Below, piece after piece: positions 20,492 through 32,059 of a stretch of 64,000 bases of DNA. Source of the DNA: Colletes latitarsis. Taxonomy: Eukaryota; Arthropoda; Insecta; Hymenoptera; Colletidae. The notes beneath the pieces are model-generated. The model searched no databases. It was not told the origin of the DNA and saw only the letters and a program-made list of their open reading frames with translations. Made by a program: the position numbers and the translations under genes. The stretch spans positions 6,572,001-6,636,000 of the forward strand of contig NC_135141.1 of NCBI RefSeq assembly GCF_051014445.1. Direction: 5' to 3'. Within the stretch, counting starts at the first letter, position 1; each line of letters starts with the position of its first letter.

Positions 20492-22057
20492 TATAGTCAC
20501 AGAATCAAACAGATATTATTATCAAAATATGAATCAGTTTAAAATATCTCGGTAAAGTACGAAATGGAAAGATATTACGATTCCGGAAATAAAGAAATTT
20601 TTGGGGCTCATTATTTTCATGGGACAAGTTCTTAAAGATACACGAGACAATTATTGGTCAACCGATCCCTGTACAGTCAAATCAAATGATCCTGATCTCG
20701 ACAAATATGAAAGGCTTGACATTTCAATCACAATGAAGACATCACAGACGAATCTGATCGATTATTCAAAGTCAGGCCTGTACTAAATTACTTTCTTGAA
20801 AATTTTAATAACATTTGCAAACCAAAGTAACAAGTATCGTTAGATGAGGGCATAATACCTTGGAGGGGACGATTGTATTTTAGAGTTTACAATGATGGAA
20901 AACTTATAAAGTGCGGCATACTCATTCGAATATTATCTGATAGTGACACGGGTTATATTTGCAATTTTCAAGTTTATGCAGCTCAAGGATTACGGTTGAT
21001 CGAAACGATACACACAGTAGTTTCGCCATATACTAATGTCTGGCACCATTTGTATATGGATAATTACTATAACAATTTCTATAACACGGAAGCCCTTTTA
21101 TAAAAAAAAATACGAATTTTCGGAACCATTAGGAAGAATACAGATTTACCAGAGTGTCTGAAAAAAACTAATTTAAAAAAAGGGAAAAGAATCTTTCGCA
21201 GAAAAATGATATATTGATATAAGTTTGGCAATCGAAGAAGTGAGTCTCATCTCTTCAATGCTTTAATCGACTATAATAAGCACATGAATGGAGTAGATCG
21301 AGTCGATCAGTATTTGTCCTGCTATAGCATTTTGCGTAAAACGGTAAAGTGGACAAAGCGCTTAGCTAGATATATGATGAATTGTGCACATTTCAATGCA
21401 TATGCAGTGTATAACTCAACAAAGTTGCAAAAAGTAAAATATAAGAAATTTTTGCACAATATCGTATTGTATTGGGTTACTGATGGACCACTTGAAACCG
21501 GCACTCACGAAGCAGAGCCATCCACATCTGCTGTGCAAAGGATATCAAAACGCGACCCTCCTGGAAGACTATCCATGAATATGCACAAACATGTATTAGA
21601 GAAAATTGTTGGTGCCGGGAAGAAAAAAAATCCACAGAGATAATGTCGCGTGTGCTCAGCCAAAAAAATACGGAGTGAAACATGTTTCATAATAACAATA
21701 GTAACTTCTGCAATGTTCCGCTTCATAGAGGAAAATTCTTTGAACGATACCATACTGTAAAGAAATATTAAGGTCGTATCATTGCTATTTGTACTTGCTG
21801 TTGTGAAAAAATATTTTTGAATACGTAGTAAAACACTAAAAATTGTCCATTTTCGTGATTTCATTACAGTGTCGTTTTTTTGTAGCACCATAGAGCAAAT
21901 ATTTAAGTGTAAAATAAGAAAGTTTCGTTGAGAAAAACGAAGTAGTTTCCGATCTATTGTGATTTTACTGAATGGCCAAGATTCAGCGAGATTCACGAAA
22001 AAACGCCCGCTGCACGCGTAAGACCGTGGCGAAATATACTCGCATGCAATGTGTTAA

Positions 22058-22458
22058 GAATTTTAAAACCTCATAATAATAAAAGCCTAAAATGATAAAA
22101 ATCCATTACCTTTAAAAATAATTAATAAATGTTTATGAATTATTTCATTAAAATTATTGTCTCTAATAAAACTCGTAGTTTTTATTATTACTTTAATTCA
22201 TTTATAGGGCATTCTGTTAATTTTGAAGATGGTCTAAGTCAATTCAAACTTTAAAAACAACATTTTCGTACTGTTATAATTCGAATCAAATTCACACAAA
22301 ATTTCATATGCATAATAAGTTTCCATTAATCAAGACTAATAAAATTCTAAATTAAAATGTTGCATAAAATAAAAATATTTTTTAACTTATTTAAATGCAA
22401 TTCATTAAATATCTCGAAAAAAGCAATATATGACTTGGACCACTTTCATAATTATGGG
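22058..22458 (+). repeat. 3' end of a second copy of the CCCATAATTATG transposon
   Basis: Matches 14185-14738 apart from a ~150-bp gap, and ends ATAATTATGGG followed by CACATA, the same flank as the first copy. The piggyBac lies at a TTAA at its left edge, so piggyBac probably inserted into this copy. The 5' part of this copy is not recognisable to the left of piggyBac. Confidence 0.8.
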
Positions 22459-22529
22459 CACATATAGTATATATGTTTGCACACAACCATTACTGTTTGT
22501 ATAATAAATTAATTGTTTGTTTTATTAAT

Positions 22530-23680
22530 TGATGTTTCAGATTCAAACATGAAAGGTAGAAGGTGTTTGAAAAAAGATGCAATCCCTTCGTGCAACTTGG
22601 CAAGAGCAACACATGGCACAATAAAAAAAAAGGGAAGTAATGAAAGAAGAAATCGTTCCCTTAAAAGAGAAAAGAAGACAATTAAAGCATATTGTGTCTC
22701 AAATGATGTTCATGTTGATTTATCTGTTCCATCTATTTATAATAGAAGGCAGAATTAAAATATTGGAACAGTTAAAAGTGTTATAAAACTTGTAGATGTT
22801 GGTGTGCAAGTAAAAAGTGAAGAGTTAATAACCGATTTTATAGACACTATTTCATCAGAAGAAAATTGAATTACATTAACTGAGATAAATTTTGAACATT
22901 TAAATACTATAATAGAAGTAATAAAATTAGCATATCCACAACATAAATTTAAAAAAAACAAATATTAGAAGCAAAATTATAATGACATTAATGAAATTAA
23001 AACACAATATTTCATATTCAATTCTAAAAGTATTATTTACGTGATATTCAATTGCCAGTTGTAGACAAATTGTTTTAAACACCATTGACATTTTATACGA
23101 CTGCTTAGAAGAAGCAATTTATTTTCCTAATAAGGATGAAATTTCTAAGAATATTCCAATTTGTTTCAATAATTTCAAAGTTGTGAGGGTTGTATTAGAC
23201 TGCACAGAAATATTTATACAAAAACCTAAAAATTTATGTTGCCAAATATCAACTTATTCACAGTATAAACATAGATATAGTATTGAGTACATGACAGGAG
23301 TGACTCCTGGTGACCTTATATGTTTTATAAGTAACATGTATGGTGGTAGAACTTCCGATAATGTAATTTTTTAACAAAGTAACATCATTAATTATTTAGA
23401 AAAAAATGACGCTATCATGGTTGATACGGGATTTACAGTTGATAAATTGTGTAAAGACAATGACATAAAATTGATTTGTCTTCCTTTCTTGGGAGAAAAA
23501 ACAAAGATCGAGTGCACATTGAACAATCTAATCAAAGGCCCAAAACATTTAAAGTTTTAAGTTACCGAATGCCTTCAGGCTTAGTTGAGAAGGATGAACA
23601 AATATTTATCATTATATGTGGATTCGTAAATTTGAGCTCACCAATTTTAAACCATGTTAAATTTAATAAATAAATACACA
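22530..23680 (+). pseudogene. THAP-linked Harbinger/ISL2EU-like transposase (DDE_Tnp_4), degraded
   Basis: The N-terminal piece (22549-22758) has RRCLKKDAIPS, which resembles the end of a THAP finger, followed by a lysine-rich region. The catalytic part, split over two frames, has VVRVVLDCTEIFIQKPKNL with the first Asp (23183-23240), a YSQYKHRYSIEYMTGVTPGD block, YGGRTSDN, MVDTGFTVDKL with the second Asp (about 23420), and CLPFLGEK. Then, after a frameshift near 23495, DRVHIEQSNQRPKTFKVLSY follows with a Glu where the third catalytic residue belongs. Stops include one near 23373. The block order is that of DDE_Tnp_4 transposases. Confidence 0.82.
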
Positions 23681-24240
23681 TAATAATAAAAAAAACTTAG
23701 TGTTCTTCATTGATGTGTTGAATTTGTGAATTCCAATACACTATTTAGCGACAAAAACATTACTGCACTTTTTAGAAACACCTTTCTTTGGAAGAATATA
23801 CAACCCTCGTATGACAGCTGTACTATCCAGCCCTATACTGACCCAATTACGGAGCTTTGTGAACTACGGTCGCGCCCTTACAGTATTTACCAATAGAAAC
23901 AATAAACAATCCGTGATTTAACGCTTACACACACACTGCCACAGCCACGTACGTATCGACAGAATTCATTGTAGTAGCAGCGATTTTTTTGAGGGAAAAT
24001 CTAGAAAACTACGGCCGAGCGGCGGTTATATGTATGGGAAAAAGTTGTTGATTTCTACAACATATTCAAAAAATCATCGAAATCGGCGAGAACCCCCCCA
24101 CCCCTTTTCTAAATAATCACCAAAAAATGATTTACGCAAAAAAACTACTTATCTTTGTCAAAATTGTGACGTTGCATTATCTGTTACACCATGGTTTGAA
24201 TTACATCAAGTACAAGAAAAATAAGCGAAACTGTTCTTAA
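23681..24240. other. No gene seen
   Basis: AT-rich sequence with no frame or repeat I can support. A short run of C (24092-24103) and A-rich stretches are present. Confidence 0.5.
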
Positions 24241-24424
24241 AAACAACATGTGTCATTTATTATTTGCTAAGATGTTTTGTAAATTGAATTTTCTTCAAAC
24301 CAGAACGCCTATCTTAGTAAATAATACACGCGAAATATCTCGTCCGTGGCATCGTGCGACAGATACCGTGTCGCGGGATGTCTCGTCCTTGGTCGTGAAG
24401 AAAATATCCCTAGACTTACTTGAT

Positions 24425-24661
24425 TTATTCTGCTTCCGGGGGCAGCGCGGCGGCCTGGCAAAAGAGCTTCAGGTGGCATTGCCGGCGTGGATCTGTGGCG
24501 CCCAGGGTGGGGCTGAACGCCTGTAACCTCACGTCGACAACTTGTTGATCCTGCTCTTGTGTCCACACGATAAAGCTGTTGCCTAGGGAGGACAGCGTCA
24601 AGAATGCAGAGTGCTGTGTCACCCCAATGAGAAGCAGTACACCACGACAGTGGGTTAACAA
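24425..24661 (-). pseudogene. Possible host-exon fragment (unidentified)
   Basis: On the minus strand a 78-codon frame reads as ordinary, non-repetitive protein, for example the segment SSLGNSFIVWTQEQDQQVVD followed by RLQAFSPTLGATD. The GC content and amino-acid balance differ from neighbouring TE relics. No family recognised and no start supported. It could be a captured or duplicated exon. The 169-codon frame on the same strand (24309-24818) is cysteine-, arginine- and proline-rich and looks like a shadow. Confidence 0.3.
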
Positions 24662-24719
24662 CTTTAACTTTTGAAACAGATACAGTAATTAGCACGCACA
24701 ACGCGATCTTTGTTCGGTG

Positions 24720-24905
24720 CGGTGGTACGCCACAATGCAACACACGCGGCGAACAAACTCGCACTGAAAACGCGCCACGATGTTGCACACGCGGCGAACA
24801 AACTCGGAATGACATCACACTACGACGCTACGCGCGCGACGAACAAACTCGGAATGGCAGCATGCCACGATGTTGCGCATGCCACGATGCTACGCACGCG
24901 ACGAA
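24720..24905. repeat. Imperfect ~52-bp tandem repeat
   Basis: Three to four diverged units, each with CGCCACGATGTTGC-like and GCGACGAACAAACTCG-like words (around 24760, 24810 and 24850, with a partial unit to 24905). GC-rich in an AT-rich context. ORFs across it show repeated ANKLGM-type peptides that reflect the repeat. Confidence 0.75.
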
Positions 24906-24989
24906 CCAGAGATGTGAGAAGTGCACCGAGAGCACTTTCTCACACTATGCCAGATCACACGTACGTGAGCTCGTGGAGTTTCGGAAAGT

Positions 24990-25640
24990 CGACAAAAGCA
25001 AAATGACGCATGCCCTCTTTCTCGATTCTCCGAAGCTGCCCGAAGTAATTTCAAACCGCCTCGTGGGAGTCGAGAGAGAAAGGCACACATTTGTCTTCTC
25101 GCTCTTGAACAACTAAAATCCGATCTCCTGTCAACGGCATACGATTTGGAATCTCGAGTCGAGATTCTCGACTGCCCAGGCTTTTTTACTTTCTGACCAA
25201 TGTAGACACACATAAGCAAAGTACCTATAATGAAAAACGAATTTTGTCAAATTGTTTTACGAAAATACACGTTTTAAAACCTTCTGATCATATTTTAATT
25301 ATTGAAAAAAAAGAAATTTTTTGTATTATTCCTATGTATGAACGTACATATGTATATTATTAATACGATTCAGTATAAATAGCTGAATGAATTTAAATGA
25401 AACTTTACATTTAAGTTTTACGTTCTCATTTCAAAGTCCCGTTAGACATTGACTATAATCAGCCCATGGATAATAATGATTATACCTCTTGTTATATAGA
25501 TGTTCCGATACATAGACGTTATTTATAAAAAAATCTTATAAATGTTTCATACAAATCTTAGGAAGAATTAAATTTTATGTAAAAAAAATCAAATAAACTT
25601 TTTCTCTGTCTTCTCTAGGAAAGAAAAAATTAAATGAAAT
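24990..25640 (+). repeat. Dispersed repeat, copy 1 (family of the 60-62 kb inverted repeat)
   Basis: Shares blocks with 60400-60862: GGCATACGATT then AGTCTCGACTG, CTTTTTTACTTTC, ACGAAAATACACGTTTTA, CCTTCTGATCATAT, and a tail ending GATCAAATAAACTT-like. A further copy is at 32060-32440. The family appears to be the 3' end of a DNA transposon. Confidence 0.75.
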
Positions 25641-25646
25641 CTTATA

Positions 25647-26894
25647 TAGGGTGTTCGGCCACCCTTGGGAAAAATTTTAATCGGGAATTCTAGAGGCCAA
25701 AATAAGATGAAAATCAAGAATACCAATTTGTTGATGGAGACTTTGTTAAAAAGTTATTAACAATTAAATTCAAAAATTTAAAATCGTTCTGGAAAAATTA
25801 TTTTCGGTTGCAAGAGTCGATTACAATCATTTTTGGTCATTACACATACCCCCGAAATCCTACGCATTTTCGAGAACAAAATTCCTTACCAAAAATCTAA
25901 TTTCAGGCCAAAATCTAATTTTGTTCCCCGAAATTTCATGTGTATCCTAAAAACACCATAATTCCTGAACGGATTGGACGATTTTAATGTTTGACCCCGT
26001 AAAATGAGAAAAACCACATAAAAATGGTCCAATTTTCAAACAGCCAATACTCCTACAATAGTGAATATATGTCAATGAAACTTTTTTCTAAAGTAGAGCT
26101 TTTGGGTACCTACAAAAAAGTATTAGACAACTTTTCTCTAGGGCGTCAAATAAAATTACTAAAAATCAAAAATTAATTTTTAAGAAAAATCGACAACGTG
26201 TAGATGCCTCAATTTTTCCACGAAAAAAAAAAATTTTCAAATCGTTCTGGAAAAATTATTTTCGATTGCGGGGGTCAATTGCAATAATTTTTGGTGAATA
26301 GACCTACTCTCGAAATCCTATCTACTTTCTAGAAAAAAATTCAGTACGGCGGAACATAACTTTAAACGTTATGTGGTCAAGTATAAGGGATGGCTGAATC
26401 AGGGCAAGGAAACGGAGATACCAGTTCAATAAATAATACAGTCTATATTCTATATACTACACAGTTATAATCATACGAGTCTCTTCTGGCTTACGTATCA
26501 CTTATGGCCCCGACTGCCTGTCGCGGCCTGTTACTTATTTGGTTTTCGGAGGAAAGGCGGTTCTTTTTTCCGCCAATCATGTTCCCCCGAAAACACCCAC
26601 CTCCGACGTCCCTCCTCGTGCAAACCAGGTGACAATTTTGCACCCAGGACGTCGGCTACCTGCACTCCCTTCGGCGACCAGGTTTATGATGCGACCATCG
26701 CTATTGTGCGCTCTCGCTGATCGAGCTAGCGTACGCATCATAAACCCTGTCCCTGTCCGAAGCATTCTAATTGCCTACAGTTAATAACTTTTTAACGAAA
26801 TCTCCATCAACAAATTGGTATTCTTGATTATCGTCTTATTTTGGCCTCTAAAATCTCCCATTAAAATTTTTCCCGGAGGTGGCCGAACACCCTC
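25647..26894. mobile_element. MITE of the CAGGGTGTTCGGCC family (copy C), split by a solo LTR
   Basis: TA at 25645-25646 and 26895-26896. The left end reads TAGGGTGTTCGGCC and the right end GGCCGAACACCCTC, each with one change from the family. A 408-bp LTR plus its 4-bp duplication interrupts the right half; without it the MITE is about 836 bp. It lacks coding capacity. Confidence 0.88.
26372..26779 (+). mobile_element. Solo LTR (408 bp) inserted in MITE copy C
   Basis: Starts TGTGGTCAAG and ends TTGCCTACA, flanked by GTTA at 26368-26371 and 26780-26783. The MITE sequence is continuous when it is removed, which confirms the boundaries. TG...CA ends and a 4-bp duplication fit a Ty3/gypsy or BEL-type LTR of a family not otherwise seen in the window. 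A small 62-codon minus ORF inside is not a gene. Confidence 0.88.
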
Positions 26895-26896
26895 TA

Positions 26897-27428
26897 TAAA
26901 GACAGGACCCCGATCGCCCTGTGCCAATCTGAACAGAACAAGACAGTCAGAACGAAGTCCATTAGTCAAAATTGACCCAGTTATTTTAAAATCTGTTAAG
27001 AGAACGCGCCGCGATGGCCGCGAACCCGTAAGATGAGCTGGAGAGTTACGAACCCGAGTTATATACTTCAGGTAAAAAGGGATATAACTGGATAAAACAG
27101 TTTTATGATATTACTTGCTAACTCATGTTACTGTTCTAAAATGAAACGATATGTTTTGTACCTTTAAAAATATTCGACTACGTCCTTTTAAAATTTTAAA
27201 TCCAACCCATACTTTGTATTAAATTGGTAAACGGGATCACTTTTCCTTTCTTTTTAAACGGTTTGATGGTGGGGATCTCGTGACTCCTGGCAAAAGAGTT
27301 CACTTGTCGATTGCCCACAAATAAATAAAGTTATCCTTTTAAATTTGATTTTATCGGACCAGTGTGTTTGTGTACAGTGACAATATTTCGTGCCGTTGGG
27401 TAGGTTTTTAATAGTTGATTTTTAATTA
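26897..27428. other. No gene seen; possible hAT leader
   Basis: Mixed-composition sequence between MITE copy C and the hAT-like start. The last 150 bases may be the 5' non-coding part of the hAT-like element. I cannot define a terminal repeat. Confidence 0.4.
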
Positions 27429-29870
27429 GTGCAACTAAATTGCATAATAAAAATGGCAGCATTTCAGGAAATCGACAAAAAGTTAAAATATAGATTTCGA
27501 TTTGTTTGGATGAATGATCCAAATTTAAAGTCATGGCTACGTGAAGTTTCAGAGGACAATAGCGTTTTTTATTGTTCCGTTTGTAAAAGAACGTTTAAGT
27601 GTCGATCCTCAAATGTCAAGGGGCATTTAGAATCTGCGAGGCATAAATTTTTATTAAGTAAATTAAATCTTGATACAACGGAACGTCCGACGGAGATTGT
27701 CACGTCTCAACGTTCTAACATTGAAAAATTTAAACCATGGTTACGTGAAGTCGACGGCGTCCCGTCTTCTTGCTATTGCTCAGTTTATGAGATAAGATTA
27801 AAGCCGCGTTTATAATTATAAATTATCATGCAGATTCTAAGTGCCATCGAATAATTTGAATATGCAATCCGAAGGATCAGCTCTGTCGTTCGAGGAACAG
27901 CGGCATAACGCAGAGATTCGGTATGCAGCTTTAATAACTACATTGAATCTTCTGTTTAAAGTCGCGCGCCGGATCCTTGACTACTTTCAAACTGTGTCAA
28001 AACCGACGCAACAATAAATTTTCAATTTTCATTGACGAGGCGACGAACTCGACGAATGAAAAATGGATAACGTTTCCAGTTCATTACGTCGATCCCACGT
28101 CTTTGGATGTACGATCAGAATTATTCAAATTAATTAATCTCAACGCGAAAGATTGTAATTCCCAAAAGACATTTGAAGCATTTAAACATGAAATGTTAAA
28201 AAAAGAAATTCAGATTAAAAACATCCTTGCCTTATCATGCGACAACGCGTCTGTCATGGTGGGGCAATATCGCTCGTTCAAGACTACTCTTGCAAAAATT
28301 CTCGACGATAACTTTTTAACTTTAAGGTGTCCTTGTCATTCCTCTGCATTGATAGTGCGCACAGGGTACAATACTTTTCCAGACGAATGTGAGGAAGTTT
28401 TACATCAGGCAGTAGATTTTATACAGGGTGTTCGGCCACACCTGGGAAAAATTTTAATGGGGGATTCTAGAGACCAAAATAAGACGAAAGCCAAGAGTAC
28501 CAATTTGTTGATGGAGGGAGCCTTCGTTAAAAAATTATTAACGTTTAAATTCAAAAATTTCAAATCGTTTTGAAAAAATTATTTTCGGTTGCGGGGGTCA
28601 ATTACAAGCATTTTTGGTGAATACACATACCCCTGAAATCCTACCCATTTTCGAGAAAAAAATTGATGTAGGTACTGAAATTTTGTCGATGAAATTAAAA
28701 AATTTCAAATCATACTAAAAAAATTATATTCAGTTACAGGGGTTAAGTACAATCGTTTTTGGCGAAATAGACATAACCCCGAAATCCTAACCATTTTCGA
28801 GAACAAAATTGAGTAAGTGTACAAATTTTGTCGACGAAATTAAAACATTTCAAATCATTATAAAAAAATTATATTTAGTTACAAGGGTCAATTATAATCT
28901 TTTTTGGTGAATAAACTTCCCTCAAAATTCCTAACCATTTTCGAGTAAAACTTTCTTTCCCGAAAATATAATTTCTGGCCAGAAATGTCTGCTCAAATTT
29001 TCATGCGAATCTTTGAAACAACATAACTTCTGAACGGATTGGACGATTTTAATGTTCAAAAAGCCAAACGCCACGTATTTCAGTGTAGAATATGTAGCAA
29101 TTATAAAAATATTCGAAAAGTTGTTCCTTGACCCCGCAAAATGAGAAAAACCCCATAAAAATGGTCCAATTTTCAAACAGCCGTAACTCCTACAATTGTG
29201 AATATATTTCAATGAAACTTTTTTCTGAAGTAGAGGTCATGGGTACCTACAAAAAAGTATTAGATTATTAAAGTATTATTAAATATAAAGAATTATTAAA
29301 GTATTGTGAATATATTTCAATGAAACTTTTTTCTGAAGTAGAGGTCATGGGTACCTACAAAAAAGTATTAGACAACTTTCTGTAGGGCATCAAACAAAAT
29401 TACTAAAAATGAAAAAGGAATTTTTAAGAAAAATCAACTGAGTGCCTAAATTTTTCGACGAAAAAAAAAATTTTTTATTAATTCTGAAAAAATTATTTTC
29501 GGTTGCGGGGGTCAATTACAATCATTTTTGGTGAATAGACAGACCCCCGAAATCTTGCGCATTTTCGAGAAAAAAATTCAGTACGGTCGGAACTTGAAAC
29601 ATTAATAACTGTTTAACAAAGTCTTCATAAACAAATTGGCGTTCTTGATTTTCGTTTTATTTTGGCCTCTAGAATCCCCCATTAAAATTTTTCCCAGGGG
29701 TGGCCGAACACCCTGTATACTCACGTTAAGTTCTGAGTAAACCTTTGACTTGCAAAAGGAATAGACAGAATAGGGGAAAAAGAATAAAGTTATGGATACA
29801 ACGTTACGCACCTCACGATTATAGTGTCGTTGTGAGATTCTAGGAACATCAGGACGAGATATTGTCATCG
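27429..29870 (+). pseudogene. hAT-like transposase (BED fingers, DUF4371-type), interrupted
   Basis: The first ORF starts at the ATG at 27453. It has a BED-type finger (CSVCKRTFKCRSSNVKGHLE, then SARHK), and a second degenerate copy of the same module (FKPWLREVDG...CYCSVYE) before a stop at 27813. A second frame (27977-28420) shows FSIFIDEATNST with a probable first catalytic Asp, ILALSCDNASVMVG with a second, and LRCPCHSSALI, all typical of hAT transposases of the DUF4371 group. MITE copy E inserts after QAVDFI. A weak continuation (29780-29870) resembles the next hAT block. The element is dead. Confidence 0.75.
28424..29715. mobile_element. MITE of the CAGGGTGTTCGGCC family (copy E), 1.29 kb
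   Basis: TA at 28422-28423 and 29716-29717; ends CAGGGTGTTCGGCCACACCT and AGGGGTGGCCGAACACCCTG. It is longer than copy B because internal blocks are repeated: the GTCAATTACAA-type module occurs several times between 28590 and 28910, and a ~70-bp piece at 29200-29268 is duplicated at 29304-29372. It is inserted in the hAT-like coding region. Confidence 0.93.
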
Positions 29871-30521
29871 AGTCTCATCATAATTCATTAGTCACTCTTT
29901 AATAAATAACATTTTGTTTATAAAACTTTGACTATCTATCCATTGAACCCTCTTTTGGGAATTCTTAGCAGTTGGGTTTATGGTATGATTGTCTATACAC
30001 CGTTTTTAAAAAACCAATGAAGACTAAAACGTCATTGTGAACGTCCTGGGCTGTCAGCCCAGCAACTTTCATCTCCTTCATACAGCAAGGAGGACAATTA
30101 ATAATTTGTCCCCGTTGTTTCCATCGAGCAATTATTTCAAAATTATTCTTCATTCAAAAATAAGCAATGAATAATCGAACTGATACTTAAAAATGCGTTT
30201 ATTACAAAAAAAGAATCAATAACAGAGTGGGTTGGCATGGAATGACCCTTACATGTCTACGTTAGTTAGATACTGAAGCCGTAGCAAACATTCATATTTA
30301 TCAAAGAAAGAGAAAAAGAAGGAAAGATTTGCTTGATCGATGAGGGAGAAGTACTAGTAAGCCAATATACAATCTTCTGCTCCGATCCATGCACAATAGT
30401 CAAAGATAAGAGATTTGAAAACTAACATTTCACAGTAATTTTAGTGTAAGAGATGTTAAACACTAATCATGGTTGACAAAAAAAATAAAGTCACAAAAAA
30501 CGTTCCAAAATTATATTTACA
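29871..30521. other. No gene supported
   Basis: AT-rich. A 62-codon minus frame (29965-30153) contains a cysteine pair CPPCC but has no family match that I recognise. The rest shows nothing. Confidence 0.4.
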
Positions 30522-30523
30522 TA

Positions 30524-30757
30524 CAGGGTGTTCGGCTACCCCTGGGAAGAATTTTAATAGGAGATTCTAGAGGTCAAAATAAGACGAAAATCAAGAATAG
30601 CAATTTGTTGATGGAGGCTTCGATAAGTAGTTATTAACGTTTAAAGTTCTGCCCGTATTGAATTTTTTTGTCGAAAATGCGCAGGATTGCTTAGGTATGT
30701 CTATTCACCAAAAAAATTCAGCAGCAACCCCCGTCGATTTTTCTTAAAAATTCGTTT
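30524..30757. mobile_element. MITE of the CAGGGTGTTCGGCC family (copy F, truncated)
   Basis: Begins after TA (30522-30523) with CAGGGTGTTCGGCTACCCCT and follows the family to about 30757, with an internal deletion. It then joins abruptly to gag sequence on the opposite strand. The second end is missing. Confidence 0.85.
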
Positions 30758-31387
30758 CTCGATGTCGGCGTCGTTCCGCGACGGATCGAACTTTGGGACC
30801 GCAAACTCATCCCCCAACGGTCTATGCCGCACGCTTTCCAGTTCCTGTTGGAGGCGTTTTACAGTAGCCCGCAGATCCTCGGACGACGAACCGTCCCGTC
30901 GGCGCGAACGATCTCGCACGCGGTCGCGAGAACGGCTACGGGTTTCTTCCGCCCTTCGACCATGGCTCGATCCGCAGTGTCGGTCTCGTGATTGACCCCT
31001 TCTCGACCCGCGTTGTCCATGTCGAGAGCAATCTCGCGAGCGGTCTCGCGAATAGTTTCGCGAACAGTCTCGCGAACGGTTCCGCGAATGATCTCGCGAA
31101 CAGTCTCGCGAACGGTTCCGCGAATGATCTCGCAAACGATCCCGCGAACGATCCCGCCAATGATCTCGCGAACTATCCCGCGAATGGTTTTCTACGCGGT
31201 CCTTCGCGTAGTCCCGAGAGCGATTCCGCGAACAATCTCGAGAGCGGTCGCGCACCTTCGCACTCGATTTATCACCTCCTCGATTCTTTGATTGTTCACG
31301 TTCGCGCGAACGTCCCCGTGAACAATCTTGCGAACACTGTCGCTTCCCTTTCGATCGGCCCATTGTTTGGTATTTAACCGGACACAA
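30758..31387 (-). pseudogene. gag: LTR-retrotransposon gag with RS/RD-repeat N-terminus, truncated
   Basis: Minus-strand frame from the ATG complementary to 31385-31387. About 150 residues consist of degenerate RSRD, NRSRDCS and SRDRSRD repeats, then a coiled segment (LRATVKRLQQELESV), then EFAVPKFDPSRNDADIEK, which resembles the start of the Gag core of insect Ty3-type elements. There the frame runs into MITE copy F, whose sequence supplies the last residues and the stop. The rest of gag and pol is absent. Plus-strand ORFs here (30992-31377) are shadows of the repeat. Confidence 0.65.
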
Positions 31388-31529
31388 AATCGATCACTTC
31401 ACTCAAATACGCACTACCACAATCGCGTAAAAACGTCTAAAAATTGCGCAGTAGCGTAAATCCACGATATCACAAGCGAATGCCGAGTGAAAAAAAAGGA
31501 GAAGCCCGTGGTTTATTCCACTTCTGATA

Positions 31530-31785
31530 TGTAAGAAACGTTTTCGAAAATACAATGTTGGTTTTATTCTGTTGCTGTGCTCGGCACGATGCGTCGCAGC
31601 TAATCGCTCGGAAAGAAGTGTCTCGTCCAAATCGCCATGCAGCCCTCTTGACGAAGGCCTCTCAAGGGCCTTCGGGGGTGGTTTATGGCGGGGCCTGGCG
31701 ATCGTCGCTGGGGTCCGCTTGCCTGCGCGACGTCTTGCCCGTTGTTATGCCTCATATGTACCGGGTAGTGTCGGAATTTCCAACA
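31530..31785 (-). repeat. Probable 5' LTR of the RS-repeat gag element
   Basis: On the minus strand it starts TGTTGGAAATTCCGACACTA and ends CGTTTCTTACA, directly followed by TATCAGAAGTGGAATAAA. That resembles a tRNA-Leu-type primer-binding site except for its first bases. An AATAAA-type signal lies in its last third. It is positioned as expected for a 5' LTR upstream of the gag. There is no second LTR to confirm the boundaries. Confidence 0.45.
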
Positions 31786-32059
31786 CAATCCAGTACAGTA
31801 ATGCCTAGATAAATAACCAAGCTCGGGACCGGCTTCGGTCATTTATGTGGGCATGGTTAGTTCTCAGAATTCAGCAGAGATAGGGAAGGAGAATAAGTGC
31901 GAGTAAGATAAAATAGCTTGCAGCCGGAATCATATATACAATGTATCGATAACGACCGGCGGCGTCAGGTTGCATTCGACACGCTCGATGTTCAAAGTCG
32001 CTTGGCTTCTAAGAATTGGTGGGGACACCTCTGGTCATTTATGTGAGCAAACATCAGGT
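31786..32059. other. No gene seen
   Basis: A short interval between the probable LTR and the next dispersed repeat. Two TCATTTATGTG words (31838 and 32036) and GGTCACTTATGTGAA (32056) recur, suggesting decayed repeat edges. Confidence 0.35.

Larger units (their letters stand above)
17995..21720 (+). pseudogene. piggyBac transposase (DDE_Tnp_1_7), interrupted
   Basis: Coding blocks in order: an acidic N-terminus (DEDSDREICVDGLSDFS, 18015-18090); after the mariner, a serine/glutamate-rich part and LEVFLGHPGITD (19340-19590); after the MITE, FLGLIIFMGQVLKDTR and YWSTDP (20600-20670); LDEGIIPWRGRLYF with the first catalytic Asp (about 20840); HLYMDNYYNNFY with the second (about 21050); and MNGVDRVDQYLSCYS with the third (21284-21330). 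A C-terminal CRVC finger remnant follows at about 21645. All three Asp residues of the DDD triad are visible. Stops at about 20545, 20783 and 20828 and several indels make it a pseudogene even without the insertions. Confidence 0.88.
17719..22053 (+). mobile_element. piggyBac element with TTAA duplication, carrying two nested insertions
   Basis: TTAA at 17715-17718 and 22054-22057 brackets inverted ends CACATTGCATGCGGG and CTCGCATGCAATGTG. Removing the nested mariner (18092-19334) and MITE (19595-20491) leaves about 2.2 kb, a usual size for piggyBac. TTAA duplication is diagnostic of this superfamily. The transposase is broken by both insertions and by stops. Confidence 0.93.

Noticed and set aside
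24309..24818. 169-codon minus ORF
   Set aside because: Cys/Arg/Pro-rich with no motif; it overlaps another frame that looks more protein-like and a GC-rich tandem repeat.
30936..31377. Plus-strand and alternative-frame ORFs rich in Ala/Asn or Arg/Thr
   Set aside because: Shadows of the RS-repeat gag on the minus strand.
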